DNA of 64,000 bases from Paracoccus yibinensis (GTDB taxonomy: Bacteria > Pseudomonadota > Alphaproteobacteria > Rhodobacterales > Rhodobacteraceae). The translations under genes were made by a program, and so were the position numbers. The DNA lies in contig NZ_JAVCWH010000002.1 of the NCBI RefSeq assembly GCF_030846195.1, positions 620,001 through 684,000 of the forward strand, given 5' to 3'. The stretch's first letter is position 1; every line of letters starts with the position of its first letter. This document shows positions 9,162-18,686 of this stretch, piece after piece. Below the pieces are notes generated by a model, which saw only the letters and a program-made list of their open reading frames with translations, had not been told where the DNA came from and did not search any database.

Positions 9162-10562
9162 TCAGTCGCGCCCGATCGCGCGCAGCACGCGGTCAAGGCT
9201 TTCGCCCTGCTTGCTGGTATAAGGCGCGTCGCGCACGGCGTTGTAATACTGCGAAGGGTCATATGTCGGAATCCCCAGGTTCAGGTGTTCTACCGTAAGA
9301 CGACCCATAGCAGCCAGAAGTTGATAATGTGCTAATTGGAGATTGGCTTCCGCCGCGATCTTGTCGGCCCGCGCCTCGAGCAGCGACTGTTCCGCGTCCA
9401 GCACGTCCAGCGTGGTCCGCGCGCCAAGCGCCGCTTCCTCGCGAACGCCGTTGTAGGCCTGCTGGGCGGCGGCGATCTGTTCGTCGATGGCGCTGATCTG
9501 GGCGCGCGCCACGTCGATATTGGCCCATGATTCGCCGACCTGCTGGCTGATGCGGCGGGAAACGTTCAGCAAGACGGCCCGCGCCTCGTCGCGCAACGCC
9601 ATGGCGCGGCGATGCGCGGCGGACAAACGTCCCCCAGAATAGATGGTCTGGTTCAATTCCAGCCCGACCGAGGCGCTGTCGCGGGTGTCATATTGACCGC
9701 CCAATTGCGTCTGCGGGCTGCGCGTGACGCCGACACCTATATTGCCGGTCAGGGTGGGATTGCGTTCCGCCGCCGCGATGGCGACGCCCAGTTCGGCCGC
9801 CGCCGCCTGCCGCTGCGCCTGCGCGATCAGCGGATGGTTGCGTTGCCCGATAGCCCGCGCCTCATCGACAGAGGCAGGCAGGCGCGGCAGCGGCGGGGGC
9901 GCATCCAGTCGTCCGGGCAACCGCCCCGTCGCGGCCAGATACCCCTCTCGGGCGATTTCCAGGTCGCCTTGCGCCGAGGCCAATCCCGCCTGCGTCTGCG
10001 CCAGCTGCGCATCGGCCAGGGCCACGTCGGTCACCGTGATCTCGCCCACGTCGAAACGGTCCTGCGCGGCCTGGCGTTCGCGGGTCAGAACCTCGACCGA
10101 GTTCTGCTGCAAGGCGACTCGCTCTGCGGCCTGCTTGATGTCGAAGAACGCCACCGTCGCCGCCAGCAGGATGTCCTGCTCGACCGCCACAAGCCCCTGC
10201 CGGGTGGCCAGGACCTGTTCCTTGGCCGCATCGATGGCAAGCTGCGACCGGCCCCAGTCATACAGCGTCATCTGCGCGCCGATCTGCAGCGATGTCGTCC
10301 GCGCGGTCGTATAGCCGCTCAGCCCCTCGGCCCGCTGGACGGTGTGGCTGGCGGTCCATTGCACCACGGGGCGCAACGCGGCGATGGCTGCGGCGACCTC
10401 CTCGTCCGCGGCGCGCAGAACGGCGCGGTTCTGTTCGATCAGCGCGGAATGGCGATAGGCCGCGACCATCGTGTCCGCCAGCGATTCGGCCTGCGCGGCC
10501 TGCCCGCCAAGGGCGATCGTTGCCGCCAGTGCGATCCCGGAAAGGGCGCCGCGCCCCCTCAC
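9162..10562 (-). CDS. tolC: TolC-family outer-membrane efflux channel
   Basis: The 466-residue protein starts at a GTG that overlaps the pcm stop (GTGA). The longer frame upstream lies inside pcm and is not used. A Sec signal peptide ending GGQAAQA precedes the mature [12 protein letters not shown]. Two repeated outer-membrane efflux domains of coiled helices follow. TolC trimers connect inner-membrane ABC, RND or type I secretion pumps to the outside. No pump genes adjoin, as is usual for the pcm-tolC arrangement in this group. Confidence 0.92.
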   Translation of the reverse strand: MRGRGALSGIALAATIALGGQAAQAESLADTMVAAYRHSALIEQNRAVLRAADEEVAAAIAALRPVVQWTASHTVQRAEGLSGYTTARTTSLQIGAQMTLYDWGRSQLAIDAAKEQVLATRQGLVAVEQDILLAATVAFFDIKQAAERVALQQNSVEVLTRERQAAQDRFDVGEITVTDVALADAQLAQTQAGLASAQGDLEIAREGYLAATGRLPGRLDAPPPLPRLPASVDEARAIGQRNHPLIAQAQRQAAAAELGVAIAAAERNPTLTGNIGVGVTRSPQTQLGGQYDTRDSASVGLELNQTIYSGGRLSAAHRRAMALRDEARAVLLNVSRRISQQVGESWANIDVARAQISAIDEQIAAAQQAYNGVREEAALGARTTLDVLDAEQSLLEARADKIAAEANLQLAHYQLLAAMGRLTVEHLNLGIPTYDPSQYYNAVRDAPYTSKQGESLDRVLRAIGRD

Positions 10563-11212
10563 AACGAGAAACTCCGGGCGCGCTCGAAGCCCGGCAGCAG
10601 CGGCGCACCGGCGTTGAAGGCATAGCGCCAGACGATCCGTCCCCCGTGGCAATGTCCGATACGAGCGACGCCGAGCGCACCTTCCAGGAACAGCGCGGCA
10701 ACGCGCCCGCCTTCCTTCAGTTGCGACAGGATCGCCTCGGGCACTTCCTCGACGCCGCCATTGATGAGGATCGCGTCATAGGGGGCCTGCTTGGGCGCAC
10801 CCTCGGCCAATGGGGCATTCAGGACGGCCACGTTGAAGGTGCCCGCCTCGTTCAGGCGGCGCTCGGCCTCTGCGGCCATGTCGGCGTCTTCCTCGATGGC
10901 GATGACGGTCTGCACCAGACAGGCCAGCACGGCCGAGGAATAGCCATAGCCGCAGCCCAGATCCAGAACCATGTCGTCGGGCTGCAGATCCAGCATGTCG
11001 ATCATCTTGCCTAAGGTTCGCGGCTCCAGCAGCACCCGGCCGCCGCCCAGGTCAAGATTCTCGCCCGAATAGGCGACAGCCCGGCGCGATGGAGGGACGA
11101 AATCTTCCATCGGGACCGACAGCATGGCCTCGATCACGGGGAATTTGGTAACATCGTTGGGGCGAACCTGCGTGTCCACCATCATGGTGCGCCGCGCGGC
11201 GAAATCGCTCAT
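10559..11212 (-). CDS. pcm: Protein-L-isoaspartate O-methyltransferase family protein
   Basis: A 217-residue class I SAM methyltransferase. The SAM-binding glycine motif is [16 protein letters not shown] and the family post-motif is [16 protein letters not shown]. The N-terminus ([12 protein letters not shown]) is the variant seen in alphaproteobacterial Pcm homologues that sit beside tolC. The classical role is repair of isoaspartyl residues in aged proteins. It is translationally coupled to tolC by a 4-nt overlap. Confidence 0.88.
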   Translation of the reverse strand: MSDFAARRTMMVDTQVRPNDVTKFPVIEAMLSVPMEDFVPPSRRAVAYSGENLDLGGGRVLLEPRTLGKMIDMLDLQPDDMVLDLGCGYGYSSAVLACLVQTVIAIEEDADMAAEAERRLNEAGTFNVAVLNAPLAEGAPKQAPYDAILINGGVEEVPEAILSQLKEGGRVAALFLEGALGVARIGHCHGGRIVWRYAFNAGAPLLPGFERARSFSL

Positions 11213-11288
11213 CTTTGGGAACCTCTGCGAGCCGTTTCAGGCTTATTGCCACGATTTCGGACCTCTCGCAACGCCGCACGTTCCCCGC

Positions 11289-11317
11289 TTGCAAGCGGTC
11301 CGGCGATCCTTTATGGC
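11289..11317 (+). promoter_or_regulatory. Sigma-70 type promoter of tRNA-Cys
   Basis: TTGCAA, a 17-nt spacer and TATGGC, with an expected start about 10 nt before the mature tRNA. The spacing and position fit; the -10 is weak. Confidence 0.55.
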
Positions 11318-11333
11318 ATGCGAACCTCACGGC

Positions 11334-11407
11334 GGCGGGTTGGCGGAGAGGTTACGCAGCGGATTGCAAATCCGTGAAGACCGGTTCGATTCCGGTACCC
11401 GCCTCCA
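11334..11407 (+). tRNA. tRNA-Cys (GCA)
   Basis: A complete cloverleaf can be drawn. The acceptor GGCGGGT pairs with ACCCGCC. The anticodon stem GCGGA/TCCGT encloses loop TTGCAAA with anticodon GCA at 11366-11368. The T-loop is TTCGATT, and the CCA end is encoded. It sits between the divergent pcm operon and the convergent end of opgC. Confidence 0.97.
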
Positions 11408-11439
11408 GGAACTTCCCAAATTTGCCCGAAAGCCGTCAG

Positions 11440-12573
11440 TCAGCCTTTCGCCTGACGGCGCAACCGAACGGAAAGCTGCCATGGCGTGCCATAGGTCAGC
11501 CACAGCGCGGAAACCCACCACAGCGCCACCATGGCCCAGACATCGACGGCCATGCGGCGCAGGATTCCCTGATCAGCCGGATTCATCTGGAAGGCATCGC
11601 CCAGGACCGACAGAAGCACGCAGGCGAGGAATGAAAACAGTCCGCCCCGGCCGATCTGTTGCAGGGCGACGCCCAGACGGCTTGCGGCCATGCGCTCCAT
11701 GATGCCGGCGAGGGGAACGGCAACCAGCCAGCTTGCGCCCATGATTGCCATATAACGGGTGCCGTCCAGATCCCATTTGCCGATCTCGCCCCCATAGATC
11801 AGGCGCAGGGCGTCGCGGAAGGGCAGCGCGGGTTCCCCGATCTTGGCGCCGATGATGATGGCGGTGCCGAACAGGAACATGCCCGTGGACAGGACCGTCA
11901 GCAATTTTCGGTGTTCCATCAGCACGGGCATCGCCTGCGTGCGGAACAGGCCCATTGCGATGCCGGAGAAGAACAGCATCTGCCAGCCGAAGGGGTTGAA
12001 CAGCAGCCCGCCCAGGCGGTGGTTGGGGACAAAGGCGTTCAGCACCGGGGCAAAGCACCACAGCGAAAACGAAGCCGCCGCAAAACCCACCGGATAACGC
12101 AGCAACAGCGGCACGACGACAGGAACCGAGGCCAGCAGGATCACATAGACGGCCAGCACGTCCAGCAGGTTCGGCTGCAACCACATCGTTGCCAGCACGC
12201 CGAAGAAGCCGATCGGGTTTTCGATCACCCAGACGGCATATTGGTGCCAGATCGCGGTGTGGTCCATGTCCAGGGCCAACAGCCCGGCAGACACCAGCGC
12301 CATCAGGATCCCGCCAAAGACCAGGGCGCGCCAGACCTCGAAGGCGCGGCGGGCAAAGCGCCATTGCGCGGCGCGGCGGCCCTGCTTTGTCTCGACCGAC
12401 AGCCAGACCATGCCGACCAGGAAGCCCGACAGCAGCACGAACAGTTCCGCCGCGTCGAAGATCGAGAAATTCGCCAGCGTGAAGGACCGCAGCGCCGAAA
12501 TTGGCATGTGATCCAACATGATGCAGACCAGCGCGTAGCCGCGCAGCATGTCCAGAGCGATGAGACGCTTCAT
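11440..12573 (-). CDS. opgC: OpgC, osmoregulated periplasmic glucan modification protein
   Basis: A 377-residue polytopic membrane protein with about ten hydrophobic segments. The N-terminus MKRLIALDMLRGYALVCIML is typical of the OpgC/acyltransferase-3-like family, which in Rhodobacter sphaeroides succinylates periplasmic glucans. The start is placed at the ATG that overlaps the opgH stop (ATGA) rather than 18 nt upstream. It is the last gene of opgG-opgH-opgC. Confidence 0.9.
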   Translation of the reverse strand: MKRLIALDMLRGYALVCIMLDHMPISALRSFTLANFSIFDAAELFVLLSGFLVGMVWLSVETKQGRRAAQWRFARRAFEVWRALVFGGILMALVSAGLLALDMDHTAIWHQYAVWVIENPIGFFGVLATMWLQPNLLDVLAVYVILLASVPVVVPLLLRYPVGFAAASFSLWCFAPVLNAFVPNHRLGGLLFNPFGWQMLFFSGIAMGLFRTQAMPVLMEHRKLLTVLSTGMFLFGTAIIIGAKIGEPALPFRDALRLIYGGEIGKWDLDGTRYMAIMGASWLVAVPLAGIMERMAASRLGVALQQIGRGGLFSFLACVLLSVLGDAFQMNPADQGILRRMAVDVWAMVALWWVSALWLTYGTPWQLSVRLRRQAKG

Positions 12574-14669
12574 GAGGGAAGGACGCTCCATTGCCGCAGC
12601 AGGGCGGGGTCGGAAACCAGCGCGTCGGTTTCGTCGCGGGTCAGATAATCCAGCGCCTGAGTCCTGCTGCCTGCATGGCTGATCTTGGCGCCTGCGGTGA
12701 TGCGGTGCAGGCGCTTGTCCTCGGGCAAGGCGGGGTTGTCAGGCAACAGCGCGATGTGACGGTCGATCCGGTCGGGCTGGCCGCCGAACCGCAACAGATC
12801 CGGCGCGCCCTTCAGAGGACGGGGCATGGACCGGACCACGGCGCTGGCATCCGACAGGATCGCGGGCGGATCGCGTTCCTCGGGGGTGACCAGCAGCCCG
12901 CGCATCCGCGCCCAGCGCCCGAAGACCGGGCTTGCCGAATAGCGCGAGGTGACGGGCGACAGGATCAGCCCGGCCAGGATCGGCGACAGCCAGATCAACT
13001 GCGCGGGCGAGAACTGCGCCAGCACGATCAGCGTGCCGATGCCAAGGCCGACATGGACCCAGTGTCGCGCAATGACGACGTTCCAGTCGGGCATGGACCC
13101 CGCCCGAACCTGGGCATTCCAGCCGCTGTCCCGACCGCGCAGGATCTCGTAGATCTGGCGCGTCTGGATCAGCATTTGCACGGGGGCGATCAGGGCGGAC
13201 AGCAGGATCTCGAACAGGGAACTGGCAAAGATGCGCACCGGTCCGCCAGAGTTGCGGGCCAGGGGCCGCATCCAGGCACGGAAGGTCGCGATCAGCTTGG
13301 GCAGCAGCAGAAGCGCCATCGACACCACGAACAGCCACAGCATCCGACGGGCATCGAAGACCGGCCAGTCGGGGAAAAGTTGATAGGCGGTGGGGAAGTA
13401 TTCGGGCGTGGACAGCAGAACCGTGGCCGACAGGACCAGGCCCACCAGGATCAGGGCCAGCCACAGCGGGCTCATCAGAAAGCCCAGGATGCCGATGGTG
13501 AAATGCGCAAGCGTTACGGCCCGCGCGCCGCGCATTCCGAACAGGCGGGAATGCTGCAGGTTGCCCTGCGCCCAGCGGCGTTCGCGCACCGCCATGTCCA
13601 GAAGCGTCGGCGGGCAGCCTTCAAAGCTGCCGCGCAGGTCGTGGTCCAGCCGCACCTTCCAGCCGGCGCGGCACAGCGCCGCCGCCTCCACGAAGTCATG
13701 GGACAGGATGGTCCCGCCGAAGGGCGGCCTGCCCGGCAGGCGCGGAAGCCCGCAAGACCCCGCGAAGGCAGGCAGCCGGATGATGGCGTTGTGGCCCCAG
13801 AAATTGCCCGTGTCGCCCGACCAGGCCGACACCCCGCGTGCGATCATGGGCCCATAGACACGGCCCGCGAACTGGGTCAGGCGGGCGAAGATCGTCTCGC
13901 CCCCGACCAGGATCGGCATGGTCTGGATCAGCGCCAGCCGCGGATCGGCGTTCATCCGGGCGGACAGTTCGCGGATCGTGGCGCCGGTCATGATGCTGTC
14001 GGCGTCCAGCACCACCATCTGGTCATAGCGCCCGCCCCAGCGGCGGATGAAGTCGCCGATGTTGCCGGTCTTGCGATCCTCGTTCGTGATGCGGCGGCGA
14101 TACCAGATGGGCAGGGGCGACATCTTGCGCGCCGCGTCGATAACCATGGTTTCGTTCACGGCGATCACCGGGTCGCGGCTGTCCGACAGCACGAAGATCT
14201 CGGCTCGGTCGGCCATGCCCTCGCGTTCCAGTTCCCGGGCAAGCGCGGTCAGCAGGCCGATGCTTTTCTGCGCGTCCTCGTGATAGATGGGCATGACGAC
14301 GGCAAGGCGCGCGTCATTCGGTCCCTGCGGCGTCGTCAGGCGGGATGCGAACAGTCCGGCCAGCACATTGCAGAAGGAAAACCCCACCCAGGCAAAGGTC
14401 GGCACGAACAGCACCAGCAGCGCCCATTGCATCGGCGTCGGGCTGTCGCCGAACGTCCGCAGCATCTGCTGAAACCCGATGACGGCGATGGCGGCCGTGC
14501 CGCCGAACGCCACCAGCCGCGCCATCCAGACGCGCCACCCGTTGCGCAGGCGCGGAAAGGCCAGGCCGGGCCGGGCCTGGAAATCCTGCACCGGCATGGC
14601 CAGCGGGGATTCAGGCGGAGTCGCCGGCATCTGCACCAGGTCTGCGGAACGCGCGTCGGCCAGGCTCAT
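12570..14669 (-). CDS. opgH: OpgH, glucan glucosyltransferase
   Basis: A 699-residue inner-membrane GT2 enzyme that polymerises the beta-1,2-glucan backbone of osmoregulated periplasmic glucans from UDP-glucose. Membrane helices flank a cytosolic catalytic domain. The domain contains the metal-binding VVLDADSIMTG, WSGDTGNFWGHNAIIR, and the acceptor motif RERRWAQGN. The gene overlaps both opgG and opgC by 4 nt, implying coupled translation. Its length is shorter than E. coli OpgH (about 850) because the N- and C-terminal extensions are reduced. Confidence 0.95.
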   Translation of the reverse strand: MSLADARSADLVQMPATPPESPLAMPVQDFQARPGLAFPRLRNGWRVWMARLVAFGGTAAIAVIGFQQMLRTFGDSPTPMQWALLVLFVPTFAWVGFSFCNVLAGLFASRLTTPQGPNDARLAVVMPIYHEDAQKSIGLLTALARELEREGMADRAEIFVLSDSRDPVIAVNETMVIDAARKMSPLPIWYRRRITNEDRKTGNIGDFIRRWGGRYDQMVVLDADSIMTGATIRELSARMNADPRLALIQTMPILVGGETIFARLTQFAGRVYGPMIARGVSAWSGDTGNFWGHNAIIRLPAFAGSCGLPRLPGRPPFGGTILSHDFVEAAALCRAGWKVRLDHDLRGSFEGCPPTLLDMAVRERRWAQGNLQHSRLFGMRGARAVTLAHFTIGILGFLMSPLWLALILVGLVLSATVLLSTPEYFPTAYQLFPDWPVFDARRMLWLFVVSMALLLLPKLIATFRAWMRPLARNSGGPVRIFASSLFEILLSALIAPVQMLIQTRQIYEILRGRDSGWNAQVRAGSMPDWNVVIARHWVHVGLGIGTLIVLAQFSPAQLIWLSPILAGLILSPVTSRYSASPVFGRWARMRGLLVTPEERDPPAILSDASAVVRSMPRPLKGAPDLLRFGGQPDRIDRHIALLPDNPALPEDKRLHRITAGAKISHAGSRTQALDYLTRDETDALVSDPALLRQWSVLPS

Positions 14670-16243
14670 GCGGTCCAGCGTGCAAGCCAGGTTTCGCTTT
14701 GCGCCACGCCCTCCGGGCTGACCAACACGGCCTGCAGATCGGCCAGCGTGGCGTCACCCGGTTCGAATTCAAAGGCCAGGCGCAGCACCCCCTGTTCCTC
14801 CAGGGGCTTCAGATAGGCATGGACAATGGTCCCGGCCGAGGTCGTGACCCGGGATTCCGGCATGGTGTCTGAAAACAGCGATAGGTCGAAATCGACGATC
14901 ACGCTGCGCGCGGCCGGGGAATTGATCGACTGTCCGCTGCGGACCTGGCGCACCTTGGCCAGGGGAAGGTCGTTGGCAGGCAGAGGCGCGAAGATCAGCC
15001 GATACTGGAATTCGTGGCGCTTGTCCTTTTCCAGCGGTTCCTTGGGCACCCAGTAACTGACGATGTTGTCGTTGAACTCGTTCTCGACGGGGATTTCGAC
15101 CAGGCGCACCTCGCCCTCGCCCCAGTTGCCCTCGGGTTCGATCCAGGCCGAGGGGCGCAGGTGATACAGCGCCTCGGCGTCCTGATAATGGTCAAAATCG
15201 CGGCTGCGCTGGACCAGGCCGAAACCGCGGGGATTGTTGTCCACGAAGGACGAGATCTGCAAGGTCTTGTGCGCGCCAAGCGTGCGCCACAGCGCCTGGC
15301 CCGCGCCCGTGTGCATCTGCAAGCCATCGCTGTCATGGACGGCAGGGCGATAGTCGTCCACCTCGCGGCGGCTGGGCGGCCCGAACCAGAACATCGAGGT
15401 CAAGGGCGCCAACCCGGTGTTCTGCAGATCGACACGCGGGAACAGCGCCACGCGGGTGCGCACCATCGTCACGGCGCCCGGATTGACATCAAACTGATAG
15501 GCGCCCGCCACCGACTTGCTGTCCAGCAGCGCATAGATGCGCACCCAGCCCGACCCTTCCGTGGGTTCCTGGATCCAGAAATCCGTGAACAGCGGAAACT
15601 CCTCGCCATCCGGGCTGCCGGTCTTGATGGCCAGCCCGCGCGCCGACAGGCCATAGATCGTGCCGCGCGCCACGGCGCGGAAATAGGTGGCGCCCTGAAA
15701 GACCAGGAATTCGTCCATCACGCCGGGCCGGTTCAGGATCGTGCGCAGCCGGAAACCCGACCAACCCATCTCTCCCCTGGTTTCCAAGTCCGCGCCATCG
15801 GGAAATTGCGACGGGTCGAATTCCAGCATCGACGGGTCGAATTCAAGGCGATGCGGCACGCCGTCACGGACGATGCTGATATTCACCGGCTCATAGAAGA
15901 TCGCGCCCGGCGGCAGAAGGTCCATTCCGAACAGGGGATTGCCTGCGAAGGGATCACGGTCGCGGCGGAACCGGATGCCACGATACTGGTCATAGGTCAG
16001 GTTGGCGAAGCTGCCGACCTGTTCGGCCACCGGCTGTTCGTAGACGCGCGTGGCGCGTTCCGCAGCCAGGGATGCGACCTCCTCAAACCCGAAGGTCGTG
16101 GTGGGCGCAGGCGGAGGAGCATTCGTCCCGCCCTCGGCTGGTGCCGCCCCGTCCGGTGCTGTCTGCGCCTGCGCAGGAATGGCCAAGAACGACCCTCCTG
16201 CGGCCAAGGCGGTGGCTGCGTTGAGAAAATGACGGCGTTTCAT
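14666..16243 (-). CDS. opgG: OpgG/OpgD, periplasmic glucan biosynthesis protein with Tat-like signal
   Basis: A 525-residue periplasmic protein of the MdoG family needed for branching or releasing the glucan backbone. The signal begins MKRRHFLNAATALAAGG, which has the RRxFL core of a twin-arginine signal and cleaves after AQA. A Tat route is described for OpgD, whereas E. coli OpgG uses Sec. Mature family signatures include YDQYRGIRF, WIEPEGNWGEGEV and NEFNDNIVSYWVP. It is the first gene of the operon, 22-30 nt downstream of a good promoter. The second paralogue (opgI) known in R. sphaeroides is absent. Confidence 0.93.
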   Translation of the reverse strand: MKRRHFLNAATALAAGGSFLAIPAQAQTAPDGAAPAEGGTNAPPPAPTTTFGFEEVASLAAERATRVYEQPVAEQVGSFANLTYDQYRGIRFRRDRDPFAGNPLFGMDLLPPGAIFYEPVNISIVRDGVPHRLEFDPSMLEFDPSQFPDGADLETRGEMGWSGFRLRTILNRPGVMDEFLVFQGATYFRAVARGTIYGLSARGLAIKTGSPDGEEFPLFTDFWIQEPTEGSGWVRIYALLDSKSVAGAYQFDVNPGAVTMVRTRVALFPRVDLQNTGLAPLTSMFWFGPPSRREVDDYRPAVHDSDGLQMHTGAGQALWRTLGAHKTLQISSFVDNNPRGFGLVQRSRDFDHYQDAEALYHLRPSAWIEPEGNWGEGEVRLVEIPVENEFNDNIVSYWVPKEPLEKDKRHEFQYRLIFAPLPANDLPLAKVRQVRSGQSINSPAARSVIVDFDLSLFSDTMPESRVTTSAGTIVHAYLKPLEEQGVLRLAFEFEPGDATLADLQAVLVSPEGVAQSETWLARWTA

Positions 16244-16272
16244 ATCGGGTGATGGTTGCCAAAAACCGTTTC

Positions 16273-16301
16273 ATTATAAGGATGCCGCGCTGCCGCAGCA
16301 A
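16273..16301 (-). promoter_or_regulatory. Promoter of opgGHC
   Basis: On the minus strand TTGCTG, a 17-nt spacer and a perfect TATAAT stand just upstream of opgG. The predicted 5' leader is about 22 nt. This is among the best matches to the vegetative sigma consensus in the window. Confidence 0.7.
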
Positions 16302-16377
16302 GGCGCAAGCCGAAGGTGGCGGGACCGGGTCGATCGCCGCAGGGGGCCGGGCACTGCCCGGTTTCGCGGCTTTCCGC

Positions 16378-18624
16378 CTATTGACGCGCCAGCCATTCGG
16401 TGACGGGACGGCGCAGGTTCGGCATTCCCGAATCCAGCCCCTCGTCGATAAGCCGGCGCAGATCCTCGATCGAGACGCGGCGGATCAGGTGCTTGACCGG
16501 ACCGATGGAGGCCGGGCGCATCGACAGCCGCCGGATCCCCAGGGCGGCAAAGGTCAGTGCCTCGACCGGGCGGCCCGCATCCTCGCCGCAGAAGGACAGG
16601 GGCACGCGCGCCTCCTCGCAGCGCGCGACGATCTGGCGCAGCAGCAGCAGGAAGGACGAGCTGAGCGTGTCGTAACGCCGCCGCACCCGTTCGTTTTCCC
16701 GGTCGGCGGCGAAGAAGAACTGCTTGAGGTCATTGCCGCCGATCGAGATGAAGTCGCACATCTCGAAGAACTTCCGGGGCGCGAAGGCCAGTGACGGCGT
16801 TTCCAGCATGGCGCCCACGCGGATGTCGGTGGGCATGGGGTGGCCCAGCCGCTGTTCGCGCGACAGTTCCTGCATCAGGATCTTGTAGGCGGCTTCGTAT
16901 TCGCCGATGTCGGCGATGAAAGGAAACATGACGTGCAGCGGCCGCCCGACGGATGCGCGGATCAGCGCCTGCAACTGCATCCGCAGCACGCCGCGCTTGT
17001 CCAGGCCCACGCGGATCGCGCGCCAGCCCATCGCCGGGTTCGGTTCGTCCTGCGGCTTCATGTAGGGCAGCACCTTGTCCGACCCGATGTCCAGCGTGCG
17101 GAACATCACCGGCTTGCCCTGGGCGTTGTCCATGACGCGGCGGTAAAGTTCCGCCAGTTCGCCCCGGCGGGGAACATGGTTGCGGATCAGGAACTGCAAT
17201 TCGGTGCGGAACAGGCCCACGCCCTCGGCCCCCGATCCCGCCAGCGACGGCAGGTCGGCCATCAGGCCCGCGTTCATGTAAAGCTGGATGGTCGTCCCGC
17301 AGGTGCCCGTCGCGGGCAGGCCGCGCAGGCTGGCATAGCGGTTCTGCGCCTCGGCCTGCATGGCGATCTTGTCCAGGAAGGCCTTGTGGACGCTTTCTTC
17401 GGGGCGCAGGTGCACGATGCCCTGATCGCCATCGACCAGGATCGTGTCGCCGTTCAGCGCCTCGGTCGTGATACGGGGCGCGTGAATCACCAGCGGGATT
17501 GCCAGGGCGCGGGCGACGATGGCAGCGTGGCTGCCGACGGATCCGTCCTCCAGCACGACGCCCTTCAGGCGGCGGCCGTATTCCAGCAGTTCCGCCGGGC
17601 CGATGTTGCGGGCGACCAGGATCGGGTTGTCGGGCATTTCCGCCCCGGTATCGGCCCCCTGCCCCGTCAAGATGCGCAACAGCCGGTTCGACAGGTCGTC
17701 CAGATCATGCAGCCGGTCGCGCAGATAAGGATCGGCGGCCATTTCCAGCCGGGCACGGGCGGCGGACTGTTCCTTTTCCACCGCGGCCTCGGCCGACAGG
17801 CCCAGAAGGATGTCTTCCTCCATCCGCTTCAGCCAACTGCGCGAATGGGCGAACATCCGATAGGTTTCCAGAACGGCCTGGTGTTCGCCCTCGCCGCCCA
17901 TGTCGGCGGCGGCGACCATCCTGTCGACCGTGCTGCGCAGCATGTCCACGCCTTCGTGCAGCCGCACGAGTTCCCGGTCGGGATCGTCGCCCACCGGGTT
18001 GGTGACGACCACCCGCGCCTCGTGCAGCCAGACACGCCCTTCGGCCGCGCCTTCCTGGCCTGTTCCGCCCCGGATCATCAGCGGAAAGCGGTGCTTGGGG
18101 GGAAGGCTGTCGGACTGGCTGCCCTGGAAGGCGCCCAGTTCGGTCATCTCGGCCAGAACCATGGCCACCACTTCCAGGCCATAGATCTCGTCTTCGGAAA
18201 ACAGCCGCGCCTCGCGGCACTGCACCACCAGCACGCCCAGCCGTTCGCCGACCCGCTGGATCGGCACGCCCAGGAAGCTGGGAAACACCTCCTCGCCAGT
18301 TTCGGGCATGAAGCGGAAGCCGGGTTCGGACGGCGCGTCGGCGGTGTTGACGTTGCGCCCCGTGCGGGCGACGCGGCCGACCAGCCCTTCGCCCAGGCGC
18401 AGGCGGGTGCGGTGGACGGATTCGGGCCGCAGCCCTTCGGTGGCGCACAGTTCCAGGGTATCAGCGTCGCGGAACAGATAGATCGAACAGACCTGCGTGC
18501 CCATCGAATCGGCGATGTGATGGGTGATCTGGTCCAGACGGTCCTGGCCGCCGCCGGGGGCAGCCAGGATTTCCTTCAACCGTTGCAACAGCTTGCGCGA
18601 GTCGCTGTCCTTGCGGTCTTGCAT
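16378..18624 (-). CDS. ptsP: PtsP, enzyme I of the nitrogen phosphotransferase system
   Basis: The 748-residue protein combines an N-terminal GAF domain (about 1-165) with a PEP-utilising enzyme I. The phosphorylated histidine lies in GSVGSHAAIVARAL (His366), and the PEP-binding barrel carries GVGLFRTELQFL and the C-terminal LSFCGEDAGRPVEAL. It passes phosphate from PEP to NPr and EIIA-Ntr, controlling nitrogen, potassium and carbon responses. The order lysC-ptsP is common in alphaproteobacteria; here opgGHC rather than prfA follows. Confidence 0.95.
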   Translation of the reverse strand: MQDRKDSDSRKLLQRLKEILAAPGGGQDRLDQITHHIADSMGTQVCSIYLFRDADTLELCATEGLRPESVHRTRLRLGEGLVGRVARTGRNVNTADAPSEPGFRFMPETGEEVFPSFLGVPIQRVGERLGVLVVQCREARLFSEDEIYGLEVVAMVLAEMTELGAFQGSQSDSLPPKHRFPLMIRGGTGQEGAAEGRVWLHEARVVVTNPVGDDPDRELVRLHEGVDMLRSTVDRMVAAADMGGEGEHQAVLETYRMFAHSRSWLKRMEEDILLGLSAEAAVEKEQSAARARLEMAADPYLRDRLHDLDDLSNRLLRILTGQGADTGAEMPDNPILVARNIGPAELLEYGRRLKGVVLEDGSVGSHAAIVARALAIPLVIHAPRITTEALNGDTILVDGDQGIVHLRPEESVHKAFLDKIAMQAEAQNRYASLRGLPATGTCGTTIQLYMNAGLMADLPSLAGSGAEGVGLFRTELQFLIRNHVPRRGELAELYRRVMDNAQGKPVMFRTLDIGSDKVLPYMKPQDEPNPAMGWRAIRVGLDKRGVLRMQLQALIRASVGRPLHVMFPFIADIGEYEAAYKILMQELSREQRLGHPMPTDIRVGAMLETPSLAFAPRKFFEMCDFISIGGNDLKQFFFAADRENERVRRRYDTLSSSFLLLLRQIVARCEEARVPLSFCGEDAGRPVEALTFAALGIRRLSMRPASIGPVKHLIRRVSIEDLRRLIDEGLDSGMPNLRRPVTEWLARQ

Positions 18625-18686
18625 CGCCTGCCTGCCCTGCCTTGCTTTGCCCCGCAGGTGCCGTCCGGCACGCCGTCAGGAAGATA

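Noticed and set aside
10563..10652. Upstream in-frame extension of tolC
   Set aside because: It lies entirely inside pcm and lacks signal-peptide character; the GTG that overlaps the pcm stop directly precedes a proper signal peptide.
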